From contig JAHLKC010000061.1 in NCBI GenBank assembly GCA_025449115.1, positions 124,001 to 188,000 on the forward strand: a DNA stretch of 64,000 nucleotides, written 5' to 3'. Source of the DNA: Chytridium lagenaria. Its lineage: Eukaryota; Chytridiomycota; Chytridiomycetes; Chytridiales; Chytridiaceae. Position numbers and translations under genes: made by a program. The notes below the pieces were generated by a model, which ran no database searches, was not told the DNA's origin, and worked only from the letters and a program-made list of their open reading frames with translations. Below are positions 36,450-47,275 of this stretch, piece after piece (the stretch's first letter is position 1; each line of letters begins with the position of its first letter).

Positions 36450-37780
36450 AGCAAAGAACAACAAGACGAACAGTCAAGTGTTGGTAGCAGAGCCTATTAA
36501 AATTATTTTATGGCATCCGACCAACAGGAAAACCGGTCATCTAATTTTTACGGCGGTAAGCAAAAGACTCTTTACAATTCCTTCGATGTCAATTCCGTCT
36601 AGACCTCGGCCGGAAACGTCTGCCGGATTTCCACAAACAAAAGATTATATATTGGGATTCAAAATGTCGAGACAAAAGTTCGCCTCCAGTTCCATCTCCG
36701 GGCTGGCCCATGTCCGCGGGTCGCGTTGGAGGGTGCAACCTTTATCTCGAAGCATGCTGAAAGAATTTCACTCACTCTTCCCGTCCAAAACAAGCGACCA
36801 AATCGTTGTCCTCCCTTTCCTCGCGACATTAGAGTCAGGCGTCATCGGTTTTTCACTCTATCACCCCACCACCGTCCACCGCATTGGGGCGACAGGACGA
36901 TGGAATTAGAAGGCGACGGCAGCGCTAGTGGCCTTGGGTTCATCCTTCCCAAAAGCCAAACGTACGCTGCCGTTGTATCTCAATATCAAAAGGACACAGT
37001 GACTTTTAATTGGCGCAACCCGGAAAGGTCTCTTTTTCTAATCTCCCTTGAACATCTCCTTCATTTTGTTGGCTGCCACAGCACTGAGTCCCACACAGAC
37101 GGATCTCAATTGGATCCCTTTATTCATATCTCTCAACTCTTACAACTTTCTTGGGAATGTAAGGCGACAAGGAAGCATGAGTTAGTAGAGTTCAGCCTCC
37201 GGAACATCAAACCCCCGGTTCGCGTGGTGCACAGGGACAGAATGTTCACCATTGACCATTTACGCGAGCTGAGAGAACAGGTTGACATATCAAAAATGGA
37301 GGATCAAATATTGTGGTGCATGGAGCATTGGCATTTTGGTCTTGCGTTTGGTTTGTCAGAGGTGATTGCAGCCCCGGAATCTCGACAACTTGGACCGCTG
37401 CTAACCCTTCTCCAGAAAAAAGGGACAGTACTTCAGGAATAAAACGGAAACCCTGAAACTCCCTGGTGGGTACTCCCTGGAAATTTGGTCACAGAGCGAT
37501 CATGGCTTGTGGAAGGATTAACGAGAATCACCGGTCGAGTATTTGGGTAATCCAGTTTCCGTGCTGGCGGTGTTTCCGTACCCACAGAACAGCCTAAAAT
37601 TCTTGGAAGGTGGTCAACTGATGCCATGCGCAACTATCTCCGCACTCAACCATCATACTCTGCTCTTATTCCGAGGTAGCGGGGGCAAGGTAGCGGCGGG
37701 GGCGTCTTGTATATTCCCTGCGGCGTTGACTACGTCAACGCTGCGCGTCCTCCTTGTACCTTCCTGGAGATGAACGGAGC
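36450..37780 (+). pseudogene. Probable relic of a tyrosine-recombinase retroelement (DIRS/Ngaro-like)
   Basis: Three plus-strand segments follow the order of DIRS/Ngaro polyproteins after the RT. First, FASSSISGLAHVRGSRWRVQ then PLSRSMLKEFHSLF, like the RT-to-RNase-H linker. Second, GDGSASGLGFILPKSQTY with ERSLFLISLEHLLHF, like an RNase H core with its first acidic residue. Third, SSFRAGGVSV followed by ILGRWSTDAMRNYL, like the Arg region and GRW-S-D-A-x-x-YL motif of tyrosine recombinases. Frames are broken at several points and no RT is visible, so it is a fragment. The assignment rests on motif shape read by eye; a cellular gene is not excluded. It ends just upstream of the tRNA gene. Confidence 0.42.
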
Positions 37781-37837
37781 GCATACCGTCAGAATAGAAG
37801 GTAGTTGGCTTTTTTATGCAATACGGTGGAAAAAATA

Positions 37838-37940
37838 TCTCGGGATAGTGTAGTGGTTATCACGTATCCTTCACAAGACCTTGATGATTCAAAGTCATGA
37901 AGTCGGATAAGGCCCCGGGTTTCAATCCCCGGTCTGAGAA
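37838..37940 (+). tRNA. tRNA-Val (anticodon CAC) with 28-nt intron
   Basis: Acceptor TCTCGGG pairs with TCTGAGA (37933-37939); the D arm is GTGTAGTGGTTATCAC. The anticodon stem TATCC (37865-37869) pairs perfectly with GGATA (37905-37909), with loop TTCACA and anticodon CAC at 37872-37874. An intron at 37876-37903 sits at the canonical place one base 3' of the anticodon. The T arm is CCGGG/CCCGG with loop TTTCAATC. Two oddities: the acceptor side has one G more than the seven-base model, and the T loop has eight bases instead of seven. Both extra bases lie in homopolymers (GGG, TTT). A T run (TTTTTTTATTT) follows the gene, suitable as a Pol III terminator. Confidence 0.85.
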
Positions 37941-37962
37941 TGTGACTTTTTTTATTTACCGT
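37941..37962 (+). terminator. T-rich Pol III terminator downstream of the tRNA
   Basis: Seven T residues begin at about 37947, a few bases after the discriminator base, as expected for RNA polymerase III termination. Confidence 0.55.
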
Positions 37963-38203
37963 GTCTCTACCCTGCACCTACAAAAATAAACCTTTCTACA
38001 ACCTCCAAAATAAAATTTTCGTACGTATGTAATAAATCTAATAACACAGCTTCTGTATTTGAAGTTAAGATTTTCATCTTTTCTACACCTTATTCTATGT
38101 TTATGGCACAGATGAGGTTCCGCGCTCAGATTGCGTCCTCTGCGTCGGCAACGAGGGTATTTCTCAGAAAAATCAATAACCTTTGCATTTCTTTGTTCTC
38201 TCA

Positions 38204-39351
38204 TCAAGCCGTTGTCCGGCACTTGCATTCAAAAGGATAGAAAGCATGTGGATCAATCTTGACGATATATCCTGCAGCCGGCGGTCGTTCGCCAGTCAAT
38301 AAGGATCCTAGGAAACAGGGCTAATATCCAGGGGTCAAATCGACGGAAAGTTACAAAAGTTCTGACCTTCTAACCGTCCTGTCATTGGAATAATAATCAT
38401 ATCCCTAAACGTTGTCAAAGCAAGATTCCTCACATCTATAGGCTCCTGTACAGTTTCTTGAGAATATGGTCTTCCTGGTTTACTCAAAGCGGCCGAACTT
38501 TTGTGCGTAAAGGTAGGAACACTCCTGCACGTAGGGTACGACTGTTCCAAAGAAGAAACTCCACAATTCAACAAGCCGAAGAATCAAAGCTTCATCTCCA
38601 ACTGTCACGATCCTGTTTCCGAGATTTAGCATACCAGCTGCTAAAAGCTCTTTAAGGTCGGTTGATGGATTGATTTGCTGCATCAGCATCTCGCTTATCC
38701 AAATGCTGAGATGTTAGGTCAGACAAGGATATCACGCGTGAGATCCTACCTCACAAGCTCATTCAAATCCTCTATAGATCCTTTTAGTCCTTCTCCGTTG
38801 AATAAGGGAAGAACTTTAGCGCATATTGCCTGCCATGCTGTGTCTGTCGTTATATCTCCAGTTCCGATACTCCCAACTCTTGATCTTTCACCAGAAAATC
38901 CCGCCACAGGAGCGATCGGGATAGAAGCGTCACGAAATCTCGGTATAATCTGATGATCCACGACTCGAATATGAGATGGTAGCGGATGAGTTGATATGAT
39001 TGACGTTTCCTGGAGTCGAGTTGAAAGATGCAGAGTTTTGAAGAGTGGGCATGGCGGAAATTGATGGAGAGACGTTGAGTATAGGAACGGATCCACTGAT
39101 GTTGCTTCGAGGAGTGTGCGAATGTGTTCTTTGGTGGCTCAGGATGGGCCTGCCTGCAGAAGTCTGGTCGAGGCGGGGTGTTGATAGGGCAAGAGGTTGA
39201 ATATTGGTGCTTGGAGCCGCTGACACAGGGGAGGTCGGGGATGTGGCCTGAAGTGATGATCCTCTTGCCGGTAGCTTCACCTCGACTTGCACATGCTGAG
39301 TTGGAGCGCGGCTGGGAGCATCTTTGGGGGGGGGAGGGGAGGTGGTTCCAT
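38204..39351 (-). CDS. HbrB/Bit61/PRR5-like TORC2 subunit
   Basis: The N-terminal third is Ser/Pro-rich and disordered. The HbrB domain follows: AWQAICAKVLPLFNGEGLKG, SIEDLNELVR (intron after), STDLKELLAAGMLNLGNRI, then LVELWSFFFGTVVPYVQ and VRNLALTTFRDMIIIP. These blocks match the fungal HbrB and animal PRR5 family, subunits of TOR complex 2 that controls actin and AKT/Ypk-type kinases at the plasma membrane. A last exon after the intron near 38360-38309 gives the C-terminus ending KCRTTA. The ATG at 39351 is in frame only if the nine-C run just after it is miscounted; otherwise the start is unclear. Confidence 0.8.
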
Positions 39352-39532
39352 TAATACTTTTTGAGAAAAACAACGAAAGGGAACTGTGTGGAATTCTTGT
39401 CCCGCAAACAACGGCTTTTAGCAAGCGTTCCTAAAAATACTTTTGGGATGTACTTAAATAAGCATATATTTATATACTGGAGTCCTCTAACTTGAAGCAG
39501 GGTACAAAGTGTATTAGCTGATGATTAAACAA

Positions 39533-40452
39533 TTAGCATGAAGCTTTATTACAATCATTGCGCGAACGATTGCTTCCGACTGACGTTTCTTGAGGACGCC
39601 TCGGTTCGACCTCATCCATCTCATCCTCTTTCGATGCAAAGATACCACGTGGGTTCGACTCCTCATCCTCAATAAACCTCAATACCTCATCCACAAAAGT
39701 CCCCCCCAACTTCGCCCGACTCCTTAAACGCCACCGCCCTTTTTACAGCCTCCCTAAAGGCAGACACGACATTGTCCCATCACTTGCAGAGCAAAGGAAA
39801 AAGGGCACAGTGTCCTCGCCACCACCGCGTTCCTCCCTGCGTCGCTCCACAAACCCAAATGATTTTTTGGCCCTAGAAGGATCCATGTCGACCTTGTTTG
39901 CGACAACGACAACGGGGACACCGAGACCACGGTGATTGACGAGCTCTTCGTACCAGTTATCAAGGTTTTGTAAGTAATCTTGCGAGTCATGTCGAAGCAA
40001 AGGATGCAACAGTGAGCTGAGATATAGTAGGATGAATGCATGGATTGAAACCGCTCCTGACCAGCAGTGTCCTGAGAATAGAGTGTTCAATGGTTACATT
40101 GGAAACAGATCACTACTTACCCAAAAGTCTACTGTAATCATCGTCCCTGGCTTTGATGGATGGGCTGTTCTATGGCGGTACATGGTAAGAGCATAGTAGA
40201 AAGTTGATGGGTACGTAATCATTCATGAGGAAGCGCTCGATCAGCTTAGACTTGCCCACTGCCGAGTCTCCTAGAAGAATAATCTGCAATGTTTGCACCA
40301 CCCACTTCAGCATTACAACGAGAAAGAGCAGTAGAATAGCAGCAAACAATGATAATAAATCCACAGCAATACAAGTACTTGCAAAAGCAGTTTCTTACCT
40401 TAACATCTGCCGGCTTTTCTAACTTAATTGGAGGGGACGAGGTTGCCGCCAT
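39533..40452 (-). CDS. RABL2: RABL2-like small GTPase (ciliary/flagellar)
   Basis: MAATSSPPIKLEKPADVK then, across introns, IILLGDSAVGKSKLIERFLM with P-loop GDSAVGKS, TAGQERFQSMHSSYY (switch II), LDNWYEELVNHRG, VVVVANKVDMD (NKxD box) and FLCSASDGT (SA motif), ending with an acidic tail rather than a CAAX box. GKSKLIERFLM, QSMH.SYY, FDM.RKITYK and the absence of C-terminal cysteines for prenylation are hallmarks of RABL2, a GTPase that helps launch intraflagellar transport at the basal body. Its presence points to a fungus with flagellated zoospores. Confidence 0.92.
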
Positions 40453-40577
40453 CGTCGTCGAATGTGTGAATGAATTGAGAATGAAATGTTATAAATATAT
40501 TGATGAACTTCCGAATTGTTTGGATGTTGTTGACAACTTTATATCTCAAAACAAATTCAATACATCCATCCCAAAAA

Positions 40578-42671
40578 TCACTCTGCCTTAGCCTTTCGCC
40601 TCTTGCGGAGGAGCGTCAAGAGACGGCTGATGGCATTACCACCACTACCACCGTTCACCCTCACGGGTGTAAACTGCCGCGTAATTACGTTGAACCAAGG
40701 ATCCAAAGAAAAGGGCCATCACTGTGCATGTCATGGTGATAACATTGTATGGCATACTGAAATCGGGAGTTGGGAGTGCAATCAAGACATTCTCGGTAAA
40801 AAGGCGCTTGACCGCAGTTCCGTTTTCACCGAACACAGTGACTACTGATGAGCTAAAGAATCAACAAAGCCATTAACTTCAGCGTTTCTCAAATTATGAA
40901 GTAACTTAAGACTAACCTGACATCAAATCCTCTGTTTTGCGTCCGGAGGGTATTCAGTATACTTAAGGAATGCTATGTCAAAGTCAATCCTCATCGAAAC
41001 ATGAGATTGAGGCGGTATTCTCATGAACAGTTCCAGAACACTCGGACGGACACGGTCAATAGCAGGCTGAAATTGAGTCGACAGCACAGAAAAGTTTGCT
41101 GGAACAGATAGAGCTTAATTTGTTTTACCATTGACTTAATTACCTTGTGAATTTCCCAGATTCTTGTAATCAAATCGCAAGGTATGTAGGTAAAGCTTTA
41201 AAAACCACGGAATCGCTTCAAAAACACAACTTCGAAACTTTGTTTAGGATCATTGTTCCTAAACTCTGTAAGAAACCCGCCCCGCTCTTGCCCGAATCCT
41301 TCATATTACTAAGATTTAAACTATACTCTCGAAGCATACCTGTAAGATGCCTAGAGACGAGGAACTGTTGTCCAAGCGCAGAAGAGGTATCTATAAGATG
41401 TTAAAAAACCCCCCACGGCTTCGATTTACATTTATTTAAGTTTTCACTATTTGTGATGCCAAGGTTAAGCTCACGAGTGTCTAATAATAAATCAGCGTCA
41501 TTCAAAAAACATTCTATCACCTGTCTTCAAATCAAAGGTGGCATACAAAAGCTTCTTATCGCTGTTGTATAATGCGGGAATTATGCTAAACTCAGATCCG
41601 ACATTGGATGCTCTTCTAATATTCACCTCGCTCGTACTCGCAAGCGGGCAAGAGCCTTTCAGAGATCTCTCGAAAAGACTGTTGAGCGACCAGCCTTAAC
41701 ATATTAGCATCAAATAAAACATTTAACAATACTGTTAAGGTCATCCAGGGGGAATCTCTTGGGCTAAGAACAACGGAAACAGTCTGGCTCAACACCAATG
41801 CCCGAGATGTACACGCATAGTCTTCACAAACTGTTCGCCATTTAATAGACATTGAATGATAATCAGAGTCGTAAAGTCGATAAGCATTGAAAAGCTTAGC
41901 ATACCCGCCTAAAAAGTCATTAATATAATGTCCAATTTGATCTTCAACCTTCGCCTGACATGGTAAAAGCTTTACCCAGGGTGTAAGATTCTCTGTGCAT
42001 GTAATTTCACGTGGTAGCGATCCATAACGTAAACTGTAATCTAATACTCGTCAGCAGGCATGACCCTTAAAAGGTCAAACTCACCTCCATCCTTTCTCCA
42101 ACGCTTCACAAAGCTTCCCTCCGGCTCAAAAGAATGCACAGGCTCTGCTGTATTCGATTGATCGATAAAGTTTAAAGAGGCGCAAAAGACTCCAGCGAGT
42201 GAGTTGTGAGCCCCTTCCACTTTAAATCAACACTTCAGCATAAGAAAAGCTAATTAGTTAAGTGAATAATTTTATGTCCTCACTCTTCTCCGTTCAGCCA
42301 TGCCCAGAATTGGACTCCAGTGCCAGCAGACGCTGGGTTATATCCCCACTTGGAGTATTGCCATCTACCCTGTGTAAATGTAAGGTGCAGTTCCTCAACT
42401 CCGTAAGTCCGAATGATTTCCCCAATGGCTCGCGGAAGAAGAGAGTAATGTCCACCTATACACAGTTCTAAGCATAAACACTCTCGATTGTGCTCTAACC
42501 ATGCAAGTTACTCAACGCAATGCTGTCGGCGGTAGTTGTAAAATTAAACAGCGCGAAGACGTTTCCATTAGGGTACTGCTCCAAAGTAAGCGACTCCTTC
42601 AGTTGCTCATGCTGCTGTGCGAATGCGTAGGGCAGTAGGCCTAACAGCGGTGCTACAAGTGCCCAGATCAT
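40578..42671 (-). CDS. GPI16: GPI transamidase subunit PIG-T/Gpi16
   Basis: Starts with a signal peptide [20 protein letters not shown] and the conserved [20 protein letters not shown]. Then [33 protein letters not shown] and [10 protein letters not shown], all PIG-T motifs, and near the end [19 protein letters not shown] (membrane span) followed by FNVITRQF and a basic tail. The protein is a lumenal ER subunit of the complex that attaches GPI anchors. One base too many (or two missing) near 40694 breaks the frame after the last membrane span. Divergent from the aldehyde dehydrogenase gene with 67 bp between starts. Confidence 0.92.
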
Positions 42672-42738
42672 TGGCTGGCTCTTGTTTTCCGTCCTGGAAA
42701 CGGGTTCCGTACAAATTTTGTACTCGAAAGTACAACAG

Positions 42739-44807
42739 ATGGCTCCGTTGCAGCTCCAGAACTTCATTGGTCAGTCATCGCATCACAGGCCATCTTTGCT
42801 TATAACTGGCATGCAGATGGCGGTTTCCATGCTCCCAAATCTGGGGCCTACATCAACTCTCTGAATCCAGCAAGAGGCACCGTCTATGCGTTGGTTCCTG
42901 ACTCCACCGAGCCTGATATTGAGTTGGCGGTGGCTGCTGCTTCCAAGGCATTTGAGTCATGGTCCCAAACTACTCGTCAGGAGAGATCCGCGTTTATGAA
43001 CAAGATTGCGGATTTGATCGAAAGTAGGCTGGATGAATTTGCGGAAGCAGAGTCGAAAGATCAAGGCAAACCTTTTGCTCTTGCCAAGAGAGTGGATATT
43101 CCCAGGTTTGCTATTTTTGACAGTTTAAAGATATCTGAACTATTTTTTAAGAGTTATACACAACTTCCGGTTCTTTGCATCGTATATTACTCATATGGAA
43201 GATAAGAAAACCGAGATGGATGGAGTAGCCTTAAATTATGTCCATCGATACCCCGTCGGTGTTGTAAGTTTCGCTTCCTGAAACATAAGTTAAAAATGTC
43301 TTTAGGCTGGACTTATCTCACCATGGTGAGACCGCTTAAATGAAAATGTGTTGACGCGTTTAGGAATCTCCCTCTGTACTTAGCCACCTGGAAGCTGGCG
43401 CCAGCTATTGCATGTGAGAATCGGCTATTACCATTTAGCCATTTCTGCTTTCGCCCTTTTTTATTACATAATTAACACTTTCTGATATTGTTTAGCTGGT
43501 GTACATGTGTTTTGAAACCTTCTGAGTTCACGAGCGCCACGTCATACCTATTGTGCAGTGTGTTGATTGACGCAAAACTCCCAAACGGTGTTATCAACGT
43601 TGTGTTTGGCGACGGTCCTAAGGCCGGGTCTGTTCTCGTTAACCATCCAAAAGTGCCGCTTATTTCTTTCACTGGAGGTGGTCTTAATTTATTCAAACAT
43701 GCTTACTAACTATTGGAATGAAGGAACTGCGACTGGTCAGACTATTTTCAGGAACTGCGCTACGTTGTTCAAAAAATGTCTTTAGAGCTCGGTAGTCTAC
43801 ATCTTGCAGAAAAGTATCTTATTTATCCAGGTGGCAAGAACGCCAATATTGTGTTCGCTGATGCCAATTTTGAGAAGGCAGTCTCCACTAGTGTACGTTC
43901 CAGTTTTTTAAACCAAGGAGAAATCTGTCTATGCGGGTACCTTCAAAGCCATCAATAGACTTTTAACATTCGTAGCTCTCGCATCTTTGTCGAGGTTCCG
44001 ATATATGAACGTTTTGTGAAAGAATTTGTGGAAAGGGCGAACAAGATGGTTGTTGGGAACCCTGAAGATCCATCTACAGATCTTGGGGCGTTAGTGAGCG
44101 AGCAGCATCTCAATAAGGTATTGTCGTATGTCGACCTTGCGAGACAGGAAGGGGGAACTGTTCTCTGCGGCGGGGAAGCGATTACGAACATTAAAGGTTG
44201 TGAAGGCGGGTTCTTTATGAGACCTACTGTTGTGACAGGGTATTTTTTTTGTCTCGTTTTCAAATTATACTTACAGTGCTTCAGGTTGACTCCTGCATGC
44301 AGGGTACTTCAGGAAGAAATTTTTGGGCCTGTTGTGACGATTGTACCCTTTAATACTGAAGAAGAGGTACGCTCTTCATTGGTTTTTTTAATAACTTTAT
44401 CAGGTGTTGGGCTTTGCGAATGGCGTGCAGGCAATCGAAATTCATCCATGCTCTTTTTAACAATCTTTTAGTATGGCCTTTCCGCAAGCATTTGGACCGA
44501 AAATCTTCGCCGAGCTCACCGCGTCAGCCACAAACTGCACGTTGGAACAGCATGGGTAAAAATCCTTTTTTTATTTCTCTGATGCATTACAATAGGTAAA
44601 TTGCTGGATGGTCAGAGACTTGAACATGCCGTTTGGTAGGCCTTACGTTGTATATAATTTATTCATTTATTTATTTTTCATTTTTTCAAAAAACAAAAAA
44701 ACCTTTTTTCAGGCGGCTCAAAGGCAAGCGGAATCGGAAGGGAAGGGGCCCCTTACTCGTTTGACTTCTTTTGTGAGGAAACAACGGTTTGTATTGCGAT
44801 GGATTGA
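42739..44807 (+). CDS. ALDH8-type aldehyde dehydrogenase (2-aminomuconate semialdehyde dehydrogenase-like)
   Basis: MAPLQLQNFI joins across an intron (42771-42829) to DGGFHAPKSGAYINSLNPA; then EDIELAVAAA-type region with SKAFESWSQTTRQERSAFMN, AESKDQGKPFALAKRVDIPR, NLPLYLATWKLAPAIA, KPSEFT, VINVVFGDGPKAG, LISFTGG, and SLELG|GKNANIVFADANF with an intron inside. The catalytic Cys lies in NQGEICLC. C-terminal motifs are EEIFGPVVTIVPF and SGIGREGAPYSFDFF. NQGEICLC and DQGKP-LA-MDIPR-like wording point to ALDH8A1 of the kynurenine pathway. Frame breaks include one A missing before MSLELG near 43776. Confidence is high for ALDH, moderate for the subfamily. Confidence 0.9.
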
Positions 44808-45033
44808 GAAAACGAAGCTTTGAATGATTTCCTACACCAAGTTGAATCTTGCAATAAATTGTAATAAATAACAGAAGGGTAGCGCTGGGGTTCCTATGAA
44901 AGACACGCAGAGAGCAGTAGATAGATGAAGAGTAGATCTTTATTTACAAAACCATTTAAAAGCATATATGTACCACAATCTTTGGGGATAAAACGTAAAC
45001 ATTGAGAGAAAATCGCGATTGATTAGGGTCATA

Positions 45034-46238
45034 TTATTGACAGCGTTTTCTCAATTCGTTCATAAATTTTGTTCGGTAATCTTTTGACGAGACTCTGAAT
45101 ATATAACCAAAGATATTGGTTGCAGAGGCCGAGCGACCGACGGGTCCACCTTGTCCTCCTTCAAAGGTAGCTTCAAACTCAAAATCGCAATCTTTGGTTT
45201 CCTTAAAATCTGAACGTTTCAACGGATGTTCAAGGATAAGCGACTCGTAGTCTCGGGCAATAAGCCAGTAGGCCTCACTGTTATCGATAGGATTTCGCCG
45301 GAGTGTAACTTCAGCCTTAGTGACTACGTCATCCGCTGATTTCTCCAAAGATGGGAACTTGATCTTGACGCTCCATATACGCGAGCGCTTTTGATTGGCG
45401 ACAGGCTCAGTTAGTGTCTCTCGCTCCTCAAGGATCTCTGCAATATCGAAATGGGACAACGTTGGTTTCAAACTCTCTGATGATTCTGTTCTGCACGATT
45501 TTGGGACATTGGTCAACCACTGTTCGGAGGTTTGATTGCGAGCGATCGGTTGAACTTGCGAATGACAGGGTGGACAGGGCCATTGTCTCTTTACATTCGG
45601 CTTTACTTGGAGTGCGGCTGTTGTCCCAGTTGGCTCTAACGGAGCGCCGGACAGATTCAGAAGACTCCAGCTTAGCAGCAGTGTTTGGAGCTACGCCGGC
45701 AGTTTGACTACGGGTCACCCGGCGAAGACTTTCAGACTTCTATAGAAGTATGGGTAAATGTAAAGAGTAGTCAAGCCTTTACCTCGACTGCTGTTTTTTC
45801 GGAAACTGATGTACTGAAAGCTAACGGCGAGAGATGTGTATTTCCAAAAGAACTAGAGGTAGGAAAGGAATTGGAAGACGACCAGAGGGTCTCCTCGCGA
45901 TAAGGGGAAATTATTTTTGGTCTTGGCAAAGAAGGGAGTCCAGAAGTCTTTGGCTGATAGGGCTGGAAGGAGGATGAAGAGAATTGAAGAGTTGCCGGAC
46001 CCTCAAGAGCCCCAGCCTTTTATCAGATGGCTTGAGAGGGTCAGCTTTATGGCCAAAATGTTCTCGGAGCCGTACTATCTGGCTTTTGCAGTAGGTGACT
46101 TCATCGAGACACTCTTTCATGAGATTTTCGAGCCTGCCCAACCGAGACTCTAGCCTCCATAGCTAAATGCAAATATCAGTCATCCATGGCCTTATCCAGA
46201 AAACTCACATCCTCCCGATGATTTTCTCGGCCCGGCAT
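45034..46238 (-). CDS. Unrecognised protein with N-terminal coiled coil
   Basis: Minus-strand exons: MPGRENHRED (start 46238), intron, then LWRLESRLGRLENLMKECLD and a helical stretch KSQIVRLREHFGHKADPL, then a Ser/Thr-rich middle in several frames, and a C-terminal folded-looking part FDIAEILEERETLTEPV, IWSVKIKFPSLEKSA and TNIFGYIFRVSSKDYRTKFM, ending ELRKRCQ at 45034. No family is recognised. The C-terminal part has the strand-turn-strand look of a lipid- or protein-binding module but this is a guess. The stop is convergent with the aldehyde dehydrogenase gene. Confidence 0.5.
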
Positions 46239-47275
46239 AGAGTTTTCTTTATCGTCATCGTGATGCTGGAGAAGGATGGATGGTACCTTAGTGCACTCGA
46301 ACGGAATTCCCAGCATTATATTTATTACTGAAGGAGAAAAAATCTTTCAGATCCGTCTTTCTTCCGTCTCCTGCCTGTGATATGGAGCCCACCCGAAAAC
46401 CATGTGCGTCGTTTTCAAAGTCCGTTTTCTCGATCCCTCCCCGTTTGAGAAGGCAACAACGCAAAAAGGTGTATCTTTCTCTTTCACCGCTGGAATTTTT
46501 CGGACTTGTCATCCAAACTCCGACTCGCCCAAACTCGGATCTTGGCGCCGGTTCTGTGCTGGGCCATGTTTGCTTTGCATTTGCACAAGCAACGACAGAA
46601 ATGGCCCAAAATCAACCGAACGTCAACCCAGACTCTTAGTAAAGGCCCCACTGCTACCTCTTTTCACTCCAATTGTAACCTATCTACCAGTGACTACCAC
46701 TGTTGAGAGGCCATAGGGAGACGACCCTCAACCAGACCATAAAATTTCTATGCATATCCTGTCCAAACAAGTTAACCTGCTCTCTGGTTGATTGATTATT
46801 CGGTTTTTAGTTTTTCTGCAAGATCTCGCGATACCAAAAAAAACTCCTATTTTCAGCAGCATACGAAGGGACTTGGAGAAGGCCTCAACCCTGCACCGCA
46901 AAGAGATCCAGTGATACCCCTCCATCCTCATTATCGTGGTGACCTCCCTATTTCGTTAGAAACTGCCAGAGCACCTGTGCCTCTACCTTCCAACCTGGCA
47001 ATCTTGTTCTGAAAGATTTTCAGTTCACAATCTTGCCCTCCGGACATCGCTCACCATCCAAACCCAGGCTGCTATCCACTAGCAGATGACCCTGGACGCG
47101 ACTATCCAGCAGGCATAAGACTTCGGTGCTTATTGAAATAGCTTTTTAAACGTACAGTTGTGCTTTTTCGAGCCTTTTCAGAGCTTTACAGCATGGTGGT
47201 TGTAGTACTCATCCACATTTTCTAGGTTCACCATCACTTACTTCTTACATCTCCCATCTTCAACCAACATCCCCA
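46239..47275 (+). other. Promoter/5' region of the cyclin gene, no gene recognised
   Basis: Roughly 1 kb between the divergent unrecognised gene and the cyclin. Short open frames on both strands (for example 46382-46639 plus) lack recognisable motifs. It is the longest head-to-head spacing in the window, fitting a regulated gene such as a cyclin. Confidence 0.5.

Noticed and set aside
37838..37940. tRNA read as a UGA-decoding or Glu tRNA
   Set aside because: These need a shifted anticodon stem; the perfect TATCC/GGATA pairing fixes the anticodon as CAC.
16113..46427. Shared 15-mer CGTTTTCAAAGTCCG at about 16114 and 46410
   Set aside because: A 15-base match between two places in 64 kb is expected by chance a few times; flanks do not match.
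46382..46716. Plus-strand open frames upstream of the cyclin
   Set aside because: No recognisable motif, no consistent splicing into the cyclin, overlapping in several frames; treated as intergenic.
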